From Gemmatimonadota bacterium (GTDB lineage: Bacteria; Gemmatimonadota; Gemmatimonadetes; Gemmatimonadales; GWC2-71-9): a DNA stretch of 38,724 bases. How positions within the stretch are numbered: the stretch's first letter is position 1; each line of letters starts with the position of its first letter. The translations under genes and the position numbers were made by a program. Of this stretch, positions 7,729 to 15,989 are shown one piece after another. Under the pieces are notes generated by a model that worked only from the letters and a program-made list of their open reading frames with translations, did not search any database and had not been told where the DNA came from. The stretch covers positions 1 through 38,724 of the forward strand of contig JACPAP010000232.1 of assembly GCA_016180765.1 (NCBI GenBank), given 5' to 3'.

Positions 7729-7734
7729 CGGCCT

Positions 7735-8526
7735 TTACCACTCCCCCACGAACGCCACGACCCGCGCGAACGCCGCCTCGCCGCCCTTGAACTTCCAGGG
7801 GAAGCACCCCACGATCAGCCGCTGGTTCTGAAGCGCGGGCGCGTCGATCTCGCCCCCCAGGTTCTCGATGTGGATGCAGTCCCTGGGGAAGAGCGCGTTG
7901 TGGGTGAGCTGGTACGCGCTGTCCGGGAACAACCGATCCACCGCCGCCTTGCCGCCGAACTTCTGCTCCGCCTTGGCGCGGACCCGGTCGCAGTGGCCGT
8001 GGGCCCCTTTCCCCAGGAACCGGCCGATCGGGAGGTTCATGGGGTGGTCGGTCGAGACGCAGTCCACCCCCCAGATGTGGATCCCTTTCTCGAGCAGCCA
8101 CGGCACCAGGTCCGGATGCGCACCCGGGTGGTAGTGGTAATAGCGCTCTTCGTCCGGTGTCGCGCCGAAGTCCGCGTACCGGTGCCACCCGGTGTGGAGC
8201 ATTAACAGGTCGCCCTTTCGCACTTCGACCCGCTGCTCGATCATCTGCGGCGTGTAGACCGCCAGCTCGTCCATCTGGTCCCTGAGGTCCACGATCACGC
8301 CGGGTCCGCAGAGCCACTCCATCGGGATCTCGTCGATCGTCTTGCCGGCGGTGACGAAATGGCGTGGGGCGTCGAGGTGGGTGCCCATATGGTTGGACGT
8401 CATGATGTACTGCGCGTTGACGCCATGCTCGGCCTTGCGCTTGATGTACTTGACCTCGAACGGCGGATAGTAGGGCCAGAAGGAGCTGCGCTCGTTCAGC
8501 GGCTGGGATAAGTCGTACGTCTTCAT
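7735..8526 (-). CDS. cyclase / kynurenine formamidase-like metal hydrolase
   Basis: A 263-residue member of the cyclase family (PF04199 type) with the metal-binding signature HMGTHLDAPRHF near residue 50, and later conserved GVDCVSTDHP and KGAHGHCD. Relatives include kynurenine formamidase and isatin hydrolase, which open an amide or lactam. ATG 8526 is chosen over ATG 8550 because GGAGGG lies seven bases upstream of 8526. It is located between the NCS1 permease (28-bp gap) and the amidase (19-bp gap), so it should be part of the same transcript. A ring-opening step in heterocycle catabolism is the natural inference. Confidence 0.87.
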   Translation of the reverse strand: MKTYDLSQPLNERSSFWPYYPPFEVKYIKRKAEHGVNAQYIMTSNHMGTHLDAPRHFVTAGKTIDEIPMEWLCGPGVIVDLRDQMDELAVYTPQMIEQRVEVRKGDLLMLHTGWHRYADFGATPDEERYYHYHPGAHPDLVPWLLEKGIHIWGVDCVSTDHPMNLPIGRFLGKGAHGHCDRVRAKAEQKFGGKAAVDRLFPDSAYQLTHNALFPRDCIHIENLGGEIDAPALQNQRLIVGCFPWKFKGGEAAFARVVAFVGEW

Positions 8527-8533
8527 AACCAGT

Positions 8534-8539
8534 CCCTCC
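8534..8539 (-). promoter_or_regulatory. ribosome binding site that decides the cyclase start
   Basis: On the minus strand GGAGGG lies seven bases before ATG 8526, whereas the in-frame ATG at 8550 has no comparable site. This supports the shorter protein. Confidence 0.6.
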
Positions 8540-8554
8540 GAATCCGCCATGGCA

Positions 8555-10000
8555 TCATCGTCGCATCAGCAGCCAGTAGACCACGAACGACACCACCGTC
8601 CCCGAGAACCAGGCTCCGTCGAACAGGAATCGGAGCCGAGGATCGAGCGTCCCCGCGAGCGCCACCAGGATGCCCGCGACCAGCGCGATCAGCGCCCGAG
8701 GGTTCACGCCCGCGCGGTAGCCGTATGCGCCACCCTCTCGGTACAGCTCGCTGAGCTGGAGCGTCCCGCGCCGGATCAGGAGATAGTCGCAGATCACCAC
8801 GCCGCCCACCGGGCCCAGCAGGCCGGAGTAGCTGATCAGCCAGGTCTGGTAGCGTCCCAGCAGCTCCCACGGAAAGATCAAGATGCCGAGCGCGCCCGCG
8901 ATCAGCCCGCCCAGCCGGAAGCTGATCCGCCGTGGGGCGAGGTTGGCGATGCTGTTGGCGGGCGCCACCACATTGGCGGCGATGTTGGTGGTGAGCGTGG
9001 CGATGACGACGGCCAACAACGCCAGCAGCCCCAGCGCGGGGCTGTCATACTCGGTGGTGAGCCGGGCCAGCAGGTCCACCGGATTCCAAATGGCCTGGCC
9101 ATAGAGGATGACGGTGGCGCTGGTCACCGCCACGCCGATGAACGCGAAGAGGGGCATGGTGGTGAGGAGGCCCATCGCCTGGCCCACCGCCTGGTCGCGT
9201 TGGCTCTTGGCGTAGCGGGTGAAGTCCGGGATGTTGAGCGACAGCGTCGCCCAATAGCCCACCATCGCCGTGATCCAGGGGAGCAAGGCGCCGCGACCGG
9301 ACGCGGCGGAGCCCAGGCGATCGGCCTGGTTCAGGATCGCGCCCACCCCGCCCACTTTGACGGCCGCCCACGCCAGCAGCGCCAGCCCCATGGCGATCAG
9401 CAGCGGGGCCGCGAGCGTCTCGAGCCACTTGATCCCCTCGGTGCCGGCCCAGACGAAGTAGATGTTGACGACCCAGAACAGGAGAAAGCTCAGGTAGTGA
9501 GGGGCGCCGTAGCCCATGAACCGCCAGTCGCCGCCCAGGGTCAACCAACTGGGCCAGAGAATCCCCAGCAACGCGTGGATCGCGAGGCCGCCGATCCAGG
9601 TTTGAATCCCGAACCAGCCGCACGCCACCACCGCGCGAAGCAGCGCGGGGACGTGGGCGCCGGTGGTCCCGAAGGCGGCGCGCGAGTACACCGGGAACGG
9701 GATTCCGTACTTGGTGCCGGCGTGGGCGTTGATCACCATCGGCACCAGGACGATCGCGTTGCCGAGCACTACGGCGAAGAGGGAGAGCCGCCAGCTTAGC
9801 CCAGCGTCGATCATGCTCGCGGCCAGCATGTAGGTGGGGATGCACACGCTCATGCCCACCCAGAGCGAGGCGATGTGCCACAGGTTCCAGGTGCGGCGAT
9901 CCGGCGGTATCGGGGCGAGGTCCGGATTGAGGAGTCCGCTGGGGGCGAGGCCCTCGCTCAGCGCCACCGGGTCCGCCGCCGTCTGCGCCGGCTGCGTCAT
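8555..10000 (-). CDS. NCS1-family nucleobase/allantoin/hydantoin permease
   Basis: A 481-residue integral membrane protein with about 12 helices. Family features include RTWNLWHIASLWVGMS at the N-terminus, an AGTKYGIPFPVYSRAAFG loop, WFGIQTWIGG, and a sodium/substrate region SLNIPDFTRYAKSQ. NCS1 carriers import purines, pyrimidines, allantoin or hydantoins with Na+ or H+. ATG 10000 overlaps the stop of the FAD-subunit remnant (ATGA), placing it inside the molybdenum hydroxylase operon. The frame stays open far upstream, but that sequence belongs to other genes in the same frame. The substrate is inferred to be the heterocycle degraded by the neighbours. Confidence 0.92.
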   Translation of the reverse strand: MTQPAQTAADPVALSEGLAPSGLLNPDLAPIPPDRRTWNLWHIASLWVGMSVCIPTYMLAASMIDAGLSWRLSLFAVVLGNAIVLVPMVINAHAGTKYGIPFPVYSRAAFGTTGAHVPALLRAVVACGWFGIQTWIGGLAIHALLGILWPSWLTLGGDWRFMGYGAPHYLSFLLFWVVNIYFVWAGTEGIKWLETLAAPLLIAMGLALLAWAAVKVGGVGAILNQADRLGSAASGRGALLPWITAMVGYWATLSLNIPDFTRYAKSQRDQAVGQAMGLLTTMPLFAFIGVAVTSATVILYGQAIWNPVDLLARLTTEYDSPALGLLALLAVVIATLTTNIAANVVAPANSIANLAPRRISFRLGGLIAGALGILIFPWELLGRYQTWLISYSGLLGPVGGVVICDYLLIRRGTLQLSELYREGGAYGYRAGVNPRALIALVAGILVALAGTLDPRLRFLFDGAWFSGTVVSFVVYWLLMRR

Positions 10001-10792
10001 GCCCGGCTCTCCGGTGCCGCGGCGCGCTCGAAGGCGCGCGCCAGGGCGCGTCTCGCCAGCACGGCGACGAGGTGGCGGCGGTATGCCGCAGTAGCGTGAA
10101 TGTCGCCGGGCGGATCCACGTCGCGCGTGGCCGCCGCGTCCGCGGCCTCGCGGATGAGCGCGGCTGACGGGGCTTGCCCCGGGAGCGCGCGCGCCGCCTC
10201 GACCGCCAGCACCGGTCCGTCGCCCACGCTCAAGAGGGCGATCCGCGCGGCGGCGCACTGCCCGCGCTGGTCCAGCGTCACGTGAACCGCGATCCCCACC
10301 AGGGCGTAGTCCCCATGGCGGCGCGCCAGCTCGGTGAACGCCCAGCCGCTCTGCCGCGGCGGGGGCGGCACTTCCACTTCCACCAGCACCTCGTCCGGAC
10401 TCAGGGCCGTGCTGAACAGGCCGGTGTAGAACTCGCCGGCCCCGATGGTCCGCGTGCCCCGGCGGCTCAGCACTCGGCAGCGCGCATTCAACGCGAGGGC
10501 CACCGCCGGGAGCTCGCGTCCCAGCGGCAGGCCCTGGAGGAGGAATACCGGCAGAAAGAGGCGGAGTCGCGCCAATGCGAAGCCCGCTCCGGTTCCCCGC
10601 TCTTATATAGGAAAGCTCGGCCACGCCGTTGAGATCGATCAGCACCGCGGGCCGGGCCAGCCGGAAGTTCATGGCGGGAATGAGACTCTGCCCGCCCGCC
10701 AGTACCTTCGCCTCGGCACCGTACTGCGCCAGGAGGCCGGTCGCCTCCTCGACGCTCTGGGGGCGGTGGTACGCGAACGGCGCGGGCTTCAC
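9997..10792 (-). pseudogene. FAD-binding medium subunit of a molybdenum hydroxylase (CoxM-like), internally deleted
   Basis: GTG 10792 overlaps the coxG stop. The first part is clearly CoxM-like: PFAYHRPQSVEEATGLL, KVLAGGQSLIPAMNFRLARP and GLRIGAT. The text then turns into a Pro-rich run. Family sequence resumes in another frame at about 10515 (ELPAVALALNARCRVL) and continues to the end at 9997. Roughly 45 conserved codons are missing between the two parts, including the segment that normally carries the second FAD motif GTxGG. The result is an internal deletion plus frameshift. Unless the assembly is wrong, no working FAD subunit is made, so the hydroxylase would lack its normal electron exit. 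An in-frame ATG at 10575 could yield a 192-residue C-terminal fragment. Confidence 0.8.
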
Positions 10793-11343
10793 CGCCAGGG
10801 TCCTCCGCACAGTGCGATAGTCAGGGCGACCAGCGCCAGGGCCGCCGCGGCCCAGTACCGCGTGCGCGAGCGCGCCGGAGCTGGCGCGGCGCCGGTGAGG
10901 CGCGACTGAAGCTCGCGATTCACCGCCTCGAGCCCCTGCTTGGTCATCGCCCGGGACGCGGAGTCCAGCACCCGCTGCCCCACGCCCGCGATCTTGCCGC
11001 CGATCTGGAGGTCCGCCCGGTACTTCATCAGCGTGTCGCCGCCCTCGGCCGCGCGTAGCTCCACGCTCGCGGTGCCGCGCGTGAAGCCGATCCCGCCTTT
11101 GCCGTCCACCTGCATGGAAAATCGCTCGGGGGCAACCTGGTCCTTGAGCACCACCGTGACCGAGAACGCGCCGGCCGTCACGGGACCCACGCCCACCTGC
11201 ATGGCGCCGTCGAACCGATCCTCCGCAGTCTTGGTAAGCGTCTTGGCGCCGGGGAGGGCCTTCGCCAACACCTCGGGATCCTGGAGCAGGTTCCACACCA
11301 TCTCGCGCGGTCCCTGAAAGGTGAACTCGCCCTCGACGATCAT
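10789..11343 (-). CDS. coxG: CoxG-like SRPBCC protein with C-terminal membrane anchor
   Basis: A 184-residue protein: an SRPBCC domain of CoxG type (GEFTFQGPREMVWNLLQDPE, ALPGAKTL, FSVTVVLKD) followed by an Arg-rich linker and one C-terminal helix (AAAALALVALTIAL). In carboxydotrophs CoxG helps recruit molybdenum hydroxylases to the membrane. It overlaps the large-subunit stop by ATGA upstream and the FAD-subunit start by GTGA downstream, so it is translationally coupled to both. Confidence 0.88.
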   Translation of the reverse strand: MIVEGEFTFQGPREMVWNLLQDPEVLAKALPGAKTLTKTAEDRFDGAMQVGVGPVTAGAFSVTVVLKDQVAPERFSMQVDGKGGIGFTRGTASVELRAAEGGDTLMKYRADLQIGGKIAGVGQRVLDSASRAMTKQGLEAVNRELQSRLTGAAPAPARSRTRYWAAAALALVALTIALCGGPWR

Positions 11344-13724
11344 CGTTTTGCCGCCCCCGCCGCTCCACCAGTCTGCCGCGCTGCCGCCCCCGCCGCCCCC
11401 GCCGCTTCTGCCGCCCTGATGAGCTCGAACAACCGATTCGGACTCAGCGGGATGTCACAGATCTCCAGCCCGTACTCCGACAGCGCGTCCTCCACCGCCT
11501 GGGCGAACGCCGCGGCCGTCGGAATGCAGCCTGCTTCTCCCACGCCCTTCACGCCCAGAGGATTGAGCGGCGACGGCGTTTCGATGTGGTGGGTCTCGAC
11601 CTTCGGAACGTCCGTGGCCGTCGGCACCAGGTAGTCCATGAACGACGCGTTCTTGAGCTGCCCGTTGGTGTCCCACACCAGCTGCTCGTAAAAGGCGTTA
11701 CCGATGCCCTGCGCCACGCCGCCCTGGATCTGTCCCTGCACCACCACCGGATTGATCACGCGCCCGCAGTCGTGCACCACCACGTAGCGAAGGATCTTGA
11801 CCATGGCCGTCTCGGGATCGACCTCCACCACGATCGCGTGCACGCCGGAGGCGGTGCTCCCCCGATCGGGGCCGAAGTAGGCGGTCGCCTCGAGACCGGG
11901 CTCGGTCCCCGGCCTCACCGCGCCGCGGAGCGGGTTGGCGCGCACCGCCAGCTCACCGAAGCTCATGGATCGCCCGCGATCGCTCTTCACCTGCACGGCG
12001 CCGCCCGCCAGCTCCAGCTCGGCGGGCAGGGCTTCGAGCAGCAGGCCGGCCAGTTTCAGGATCTTGTCCCGCACCGCCAGCGCCGCGGCGTGACAGGCGC
12101 TGCCCGCCACCACCGCGCTGCGCGAGGCAAAGGTACCGGTGCCCCAGTGGAACTCCCGCGTGTCCCCGGTCACCACGTGCACCCGGGCGGCGTCCACCGC
12201 CAGCACATCCGCCACCACCTGCGCCAGCGTGGTGAAGTGCCCCTGCCCCTGCGTCCCCACGCCGGTGGCGACCCGCACTTCGCCGCTCGGCTCGACCGTG
12301 ACGCGGGCGCCCTCGTAGGGGCCGATCCCAGTGCCCTCCACGTACGACACGATCCCGACGCCTACGCGTCGCCCTTCGGCGCGCGCCCGCGCCCGCTCCG
12401 CCTGAAACCCATCGTAGCCCACGGCCGCGGTCGCCCGCTCCAGCGCCGGCCGGTAGTTGCCGCTGTCGTAGACCAGCGGCGCCGAGTCCTGGAACAGGAT
12501 CACGTGGTCGTGGGGGAACGCGTCCGGCGAGAGATAGTTCCGCCGCCGGATCTCGACCGGATCGAGCTTGAGCTCGCGCGCGGCGATATCGAGCAGGCGT
12601 TCCATCACGAACACGCCATGCTGGCGTCCCGCGCCGCGCACCGGTGTTACGATCGGCTTGTTGGTGAAGACCACCTTGAACTCGCTGTCGTAGTTGGCGA
12701 CCTGATAGGGCCCCAGCAGCGTGCACTGGCTGTTGATCGGAATGGTGAGGCCGTAGGTATCGTATGCCCCGGTGTCGTGCAGAAAGATGTCCCGCACGCC
12801 CAGGATGCGGCCGTCTTTGGTGACCGCGAGCTCGGCGTCGTGGATCTGCTCCCGCTCTTGACTGGTGGCGTAGAAGTTCTCCTGGCGGTCCTCGATCCAC
12901 TTGAGGGGCCGTCTGAGACGCATCGCGGCCCAAGGCAAGAGCACTTCTTCGGGATAGAACATCATGATCTTGGGGCCGAACCCGCCGCCCACGAACGGCG
13001 CGATCACGCGGACCTGGGACTCGAGCAGGCCAAGCATCCGGGCCAGCCCGTTGCGGAGGGGAATCGGTGCCTGGGTCGTGTCCCACACGGTGAGCTCGCC
13101 GGCGCGCGCGTCCCAGTGCGTCACCAGGCCGCGATTCTCGATCGCCGCCGCGGCCCCGCGGTCGTAGCGGAACCGGCGGGCGATCACGCGGTCCGCCTGG
13201 GCGCGGGCCTGCCGGTAGTCGCCTTTGTGCTGCACCACGTGGGCCGCGAGGTTGGAGCCCAGCTGCTGGTGGATCACGGGGGCTCCGGGGGCCAGCGCGG
13301 CTTCGAGGTCCACCACCGCATCCAGCGGCTCCAGGTCCACGACGATGTGCTCCAGCGCGTCCTCGGCCAGGTAGCGATTCTCGGCCACCACCATCGCGAT
13401 AGGCTCGCCCGCATGGCGCGCCTTGTCTTTCACCAGGGGGACCTGGGTGGCGGCGTGGAACGTGAGGCCGGGAATAGGAGGCGGCGGCACCAGCAGCGGC
13501 CCGGGCTGCCAGTAGTCGCCTAGATCCACCGCCGTGTAGACGGCCACGACCCCGGGCCGGCCTCGCGCGGAGCTCGCGTCCACGGCGATGAGCCGCGCGT
13601 GAGCGTGGTCGCTCCGCAAGAAGGCCACGTGGAGCATGCCCTCCAGGTGGACGTCGTCCACGAAGAGCGCCCGCCCGGTGAGCAGGGCGGCGTCTTCGTT
13701 GCGCGGCGGTGAGCGGCCGATCAT
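11340..13724 (-). CDS. molybdenum hydroxylase large subunit (xanthine dehydrogenase / form II CoxL type)
   Basis: A 794-residue molybdopterin-binding subunit. Visible family features are FVDDVHLEGMLHVAFLRS at the N-terminus, VGGGFGPK for cofactor contact, PVRGAGRQHGVFVMER in the active-site loop, GTQGQGHFTT, and GVKGVGEAGC with the catalytic Glu near the C-terminus. The loop lacks the Cys-containing AYRCSFR signature of true form I CO dehydrogenase, so CO oxidation is not supported; hydroxylation of an aldehyde or N-heterocycle is more likely. The C-terminal 25 residues are Ala/Gly-rich low complexity. ATG 13724 overlaps the small-subunit stop (ATGA). The substrate is unknown. Confidence 0.92.
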   Translation of the reverse strand: MIGRSPPRNEDAALLTGRALFVDDVHLEGMLHVAFLRSDHAHARLIAVDASSARGRPGVVAVYTAVDLGDYWQPGPLLVPPPPIPGLTFHAATQVPLVKDKARHAGEPIAMVVAENRYLAEDALEHIVVDLEPLDAVVDLEAALAPGAPVIHQQLGSNLAAHVVQHKGDYRQARAQADRVIARRFRYDRGAAAAIENRGLVTHWDARAGELTVWDTTQAPIPLRNGLARMLGLLESQVRVIAPFVGGGFGPKIMMFYPEEVLLPWAAMRLRRPLKWIEDRQENFYATSQEREQIHDAELAVTKDGRILGVRDIFLHDTGAYDTYGLTIPINSQCTLLGPYQVANYDSEFKVVFTNKPIVTPVRGAGRQHGVFVMERLLDIAARELKLDPVEIRRRNYLSPDAFPHDHVILFQDSAPLVYDSGNYRPALERATAAVGYDGFQAERARARAEGRRVGVGIVSYVEGTGIGPYEGARVTVEPSGEVRVATGVGTQGQGHFTTLAQVVADVLAVDAARVHVVTGDTREFHWGTGTFASRSAVVAGSACHAAALAVRDKILKLAGLLLEALPAELELAGGAVQVKSDRGRSMSFGELAVRANPLRGAVRPGTEPGLEATAYFGPDRGSTASGVHAIVVEVDPETAMVKILRYVVVHDCGRVINPVVVQGQIQGGVAQGIGNAFYEQLVWDTNGQLKNASFMDYLVPTATDVPKVETHHIETPSPLNPLGVKGVGEAGCIPTAAAFAQAVEDALSEYGLEICDIPLSPNRLFELIRAAEAAGAAGAAARQTGGAAGAAKR

Positions 13725-14194
13725 GGGCGGGCGGCCGCTTTCACGGCCTCCACGATGTTCTGGTACCCGGTGCAGCGGCAGAGATTGCCGGAGAGCGCCT
13801 CGCGGATCTCGGGATCGCCGGGGTTGGGGTGCTCCCGGAGGAAGGGCACCAGGGTCATGAGCAAGCCCGGGGTGCAGAACCCGCACTGCAGCGCGTGCGC
13901 GTCGCGAAACGCCCGCTGCAGCGGATGCAAATCGTCCCCGTTCCCGGTCGCCAGCCCCTCGACCGTGAGGATCTCGCCGCCGTCGGCCTGCACCGCGAAC
14001 ATGAGGCACGAGCGAACCGCCTCGCCGTCGAGCAGCACGGTGCAGACGCCGCAGACACCGTGCTCGCACCCGACGTGGGTGCCGGTGAGCTGCAGGTCAT
14101 GGCGCAGGAAGTCGCTCAAGAGGAGCCGCGGCTCCACGGAGCGCTGGTGGCGGACGCCGTTCACCGTGACCGCGATCGGGATCTCCGAACCCAC
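13721..14194 (-). CDS. [2Fe-2S] small subunit of the molybdenum hydroxylase (CoxS-like)
   Basis: A 157-residue electron-transfer subunit with the two expected clusters: a plant-type site GCEHGVCGVC...SC and a C-terminal site with CGFC and CRC, plus LSGNLCRCTGYQNIVEAV. GTG 14194 is preferred because GGAGG lies about seven bases upstream and the protein then starts just before the beta strand IPIAVTVNG; an upstream GTG/ATG extension to 14266 is Arg-rich and unlike the family. It is the first gene of the operon, and the 173 bp upstream must hold its promoter, though I see no clear one. Confidence 0.93.
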   Translation of the reverse strand: MGSEIPIAVTVNGVRHQRSVEPRLLLSDFLRHDLQLTGTHVGCEHGVCGVCTVLLDGEAVRSCLMFAVQADGGEILTVEGLATGNGDDLHPLQRAFRDAHALQCGFCTPGLLMTLVPFLREHPNPGDPEIREALSGNLCRCTGYQNIVEAVKAAARP

Positions 14195-14367
14195 GCGCCA
14201 GCCTCCGCGGGAAGTACCAAAACACGGGCGCCCGCGCCGAAGGACCCGGCCGGGCGCTCGAAGCAACGAGGAAGGGTAACGATACGGCCCGGGGTTGTCG
14301 CCAGCAAGGACGCCGAGTTACGGAGCCATGCGGCCCCGGGAGACTCTGAACGCCGCGACGCCGGCGG

Positions 14368-15912
14368 TCAAGCCCGCGCCGGACCCGTTGCGCTCGCCAG
14401 CTCTCTCAGCCTGTCTACCAACCGCACCATCGCCCAGGTGTCCCGCTCACAATACGCAAGCAGGTCCTGCCGCAGCTGATCGCGATCCTCCACCAAATGC
14501 GCCACGAACAACAGGCGCGCGATCTCCACACTCGCCACCTGCCCGTCCACGATGGTGAGATCGCTGTAGGTCAAGTCCGGCACCAGCGGCGTCAGGATGT
14601 ACTTGAGCGAGAAGCTGCCCTGGAAGTCCGGGTGATACACGTGGTTCCGGACGATGGGCAACAGGTCCACCAGTTTGCCCGCCAAGGCCTTGAGATTGTT
14701 CGCGAACGCCGGCACCTGTTCCGCCAGCTCGTTGATCCGGCTCCGCTCAAACGGCGAATACATCACAATGCGGTCTGCATTAGCCGTGGCCTCCAGCATC
14801 CGCTCCACCAACTCGGGCCGCGGATCATGCGGACCCTCCGCCAGGTACGCCCGGTGGGTGTAGTTCCCGAACCCCGAACCCCGGACCCCGAACCCCGTTT
14901 GTTCGGACCCCGGACCCCGGATCCCGGACCCCGTCTGTTCGTGGTAGGAAAACTGCACCACGGTCTGCTGCCACGGAGCCAGGCCACCCCACACCGGCAC
15001 CGCTCGGTTGATGGTCTCGAAATCCAGAAACCCAAGCCCGCCAGTGCCGAGTGCCTCATTCAGCGCCGCCCTCAAGCCCGGTTCCACGATGATCTTCCCT
15101 ACCTTCAGCGCCTTGAGCTGACGCTTGGCCGCGTCCGGGAGCTTCTCGCTGGGAGGAATGTCCCACACCGAGTGGATGCCCTGTGCCATGAACGCGCAGG
15201 TCCGCTTGGGCCCGTTGTTGTACAGCGTGGAGATGTGATCAGGATCGGCCGGCCAGCAGCGATCGTGAAAGGGACACTCGCGCGGCTCAAAGCAGTGGAG
15301 CCCAATGGCGACCTCGGGCAGCTTCCCGGCGAGCGCCGCGGTCTGCCCGGCGATCATCTTCGGCACCTGAGGCAGCAGCGCCTCCACCAGCTCCGTGACG
15401 TCCTCTCGGTCGAAGAGATCGCCCTGATCCGGGTGCCGGAACTCCGGGTTCAGGTGCATGACCTCGACGCGGCGCACGTCCACGCCACAGCGACGAAGCA
15501 CGTGCGTCTGGATGGCGGCGTCCGGGATGTGATCGTCCTTGAGATGCGAGGACGATTTCACCTCGATCAGCGTGTACCCATCGCCGTCCTTGAGCAGCAC
15601 GTCCGGTGCCACGAAGACGCCGTCCGCGCTGAAGGCGCCCTCCTGAATGCACGGCGCGCCGAAGTCGAGCGCCAACCGCGTGGCCTCGATGCGGCCGCCC
15701 TCCGGCCCAAAGGGAATGAGCGTAGCGCCGGGGAAACGGGTGCGGGCCAGCGTGGTGACCTGGCGGCCCTGGTCGAAGCGGTCCTGGAGCACCTTGTCCG
15801 GCTTGAGCTCGTCCGCGTCCGGCTCGTGCACCGTCCACCACAGGAGCTTGTGGCACTGGCATCCGGCCACGAAGCGGGACTTGGAGAGGCGGGGGAGCGA
15901 GCCGGCCGGCAT
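14368..15912 (-). CDS. DUF2779 protein, Cas4/RecB-like nuclease fold
   Basis: A 514-residue protein. The N-terminus, KSRFVAGCQCHKLLWW, and the PD-(D/E)XK core (VFVAPDVLL...YTLIEVKSSSHLKD...AIQTHVLRRCG) resemble Cas4/RecB-type nucleases, and CFEPRECPFHDRCWP suggests an Fe-S cluster. The C-terminal half has the DUF2779 pattern GLGFLDFETINRAVPVW, then IVMYSPFERSRI and AYCERDTWAMV, which looks RNase H/exonuclease-like. Residues at about 324-349 (EQTGSG..., EQTGFG...) are encoded by an inserted heptanucleotide repeat and keep the frame. No CRISPR array or cas genes are nearby. The role is probably DNA processing; this is an inference. Confidence 0.82.
   Translation of the reverse strand: MPAGSLPRLSKSRFVAGCQCHKLLWWTVHEPDADELKPDKVLQDRFDQGRQVTTLARTRFPGATLIPFGPEGGRIEATRLALDFGAPCIQEGAFSADGVFVAPDVLLKDGDGYTLIEVKSSSHLKDDHIPDAAIQTHVLRRCGVDVRRVEVMHLNPEFRHPDQGDLFDREDVTELVEALLPQVPKMIAGQTAALAGKLPEVAIGLHCFEPRECPFHDRCWPADPDHISTLYNNGPKRTCAFMAQGIHSVWDIPPSEKLPDAAKRQLKALKVGKIIVEPGLRAALNEALGTGGLGFLDFETINRAVPVWGGLAPWQQTVVQFSYHEQTGSGIRGPGSEQTGFGVRGSGFGNYTHRAYLAEGPHDPRPELVERMLEATANADRIVMYSPFERSRINELAEQVPAFANNLKALAGKLVDLLPIVRNHVYHPDFQGSFSLKYILTPLVPDLTYSDLTIVDGQVASVEIARLLFVAHLVEDRDQLRQDLLAYCERDTWAMVRLVDRLRELASATGPARA
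14866..14941. repeat. heptanucleotide tandem repeat inside the DUF2779 gene
   Basis: About eleven degenerate 7-mers: CCCGAAC, CCCGAAC, CCCGGAC, CCCGAAC, CCCGTTT, GTTCGGA, CCCCGGA, CCCCGGA, TCCCGGA, CCCCGTC, TGTTCG. On the coding strand they give two imperfect 12-residue repeats rich in Gly, without breaking the frame. Confidence 0.85.
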
Positions 15913-15989
15913 GGGGACAGCTTAGCGCAGCGCCGCCAACGCCGTCAGGTCGGCCCGCCCTCCGTCCTTCAACGATCCGGAGTCGCCGG

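Noticed and set aside
8555..11368. Single 937-codon minus-strand frame
   Set aside because: Only the last 481 codons are the permease. The upstream part passes through coxG in the wrong frame and the front part of the FAD subunit; it is not one protein.
11586..13523. Plus-strand frame of 645 codons
   Set aside because: Antisense shadow of the molybdenum hydroxylase large subunit, with His/Arg/Gly-rich text and no motif.
11340..14194. Aerobic CO dehydrogenase
   Set aside because: The large subunit has VRGAGRQ in the loop where form I CoxL has the Cys-containing AYRCSFR sequence, so CO oxidation is not supported despite coxG.
14866..14941. CRISPR array
   Set aside because: The repeat unit is seven bases with no spacers. 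The Cas4-like nuclease beside it has no cas neighbours.
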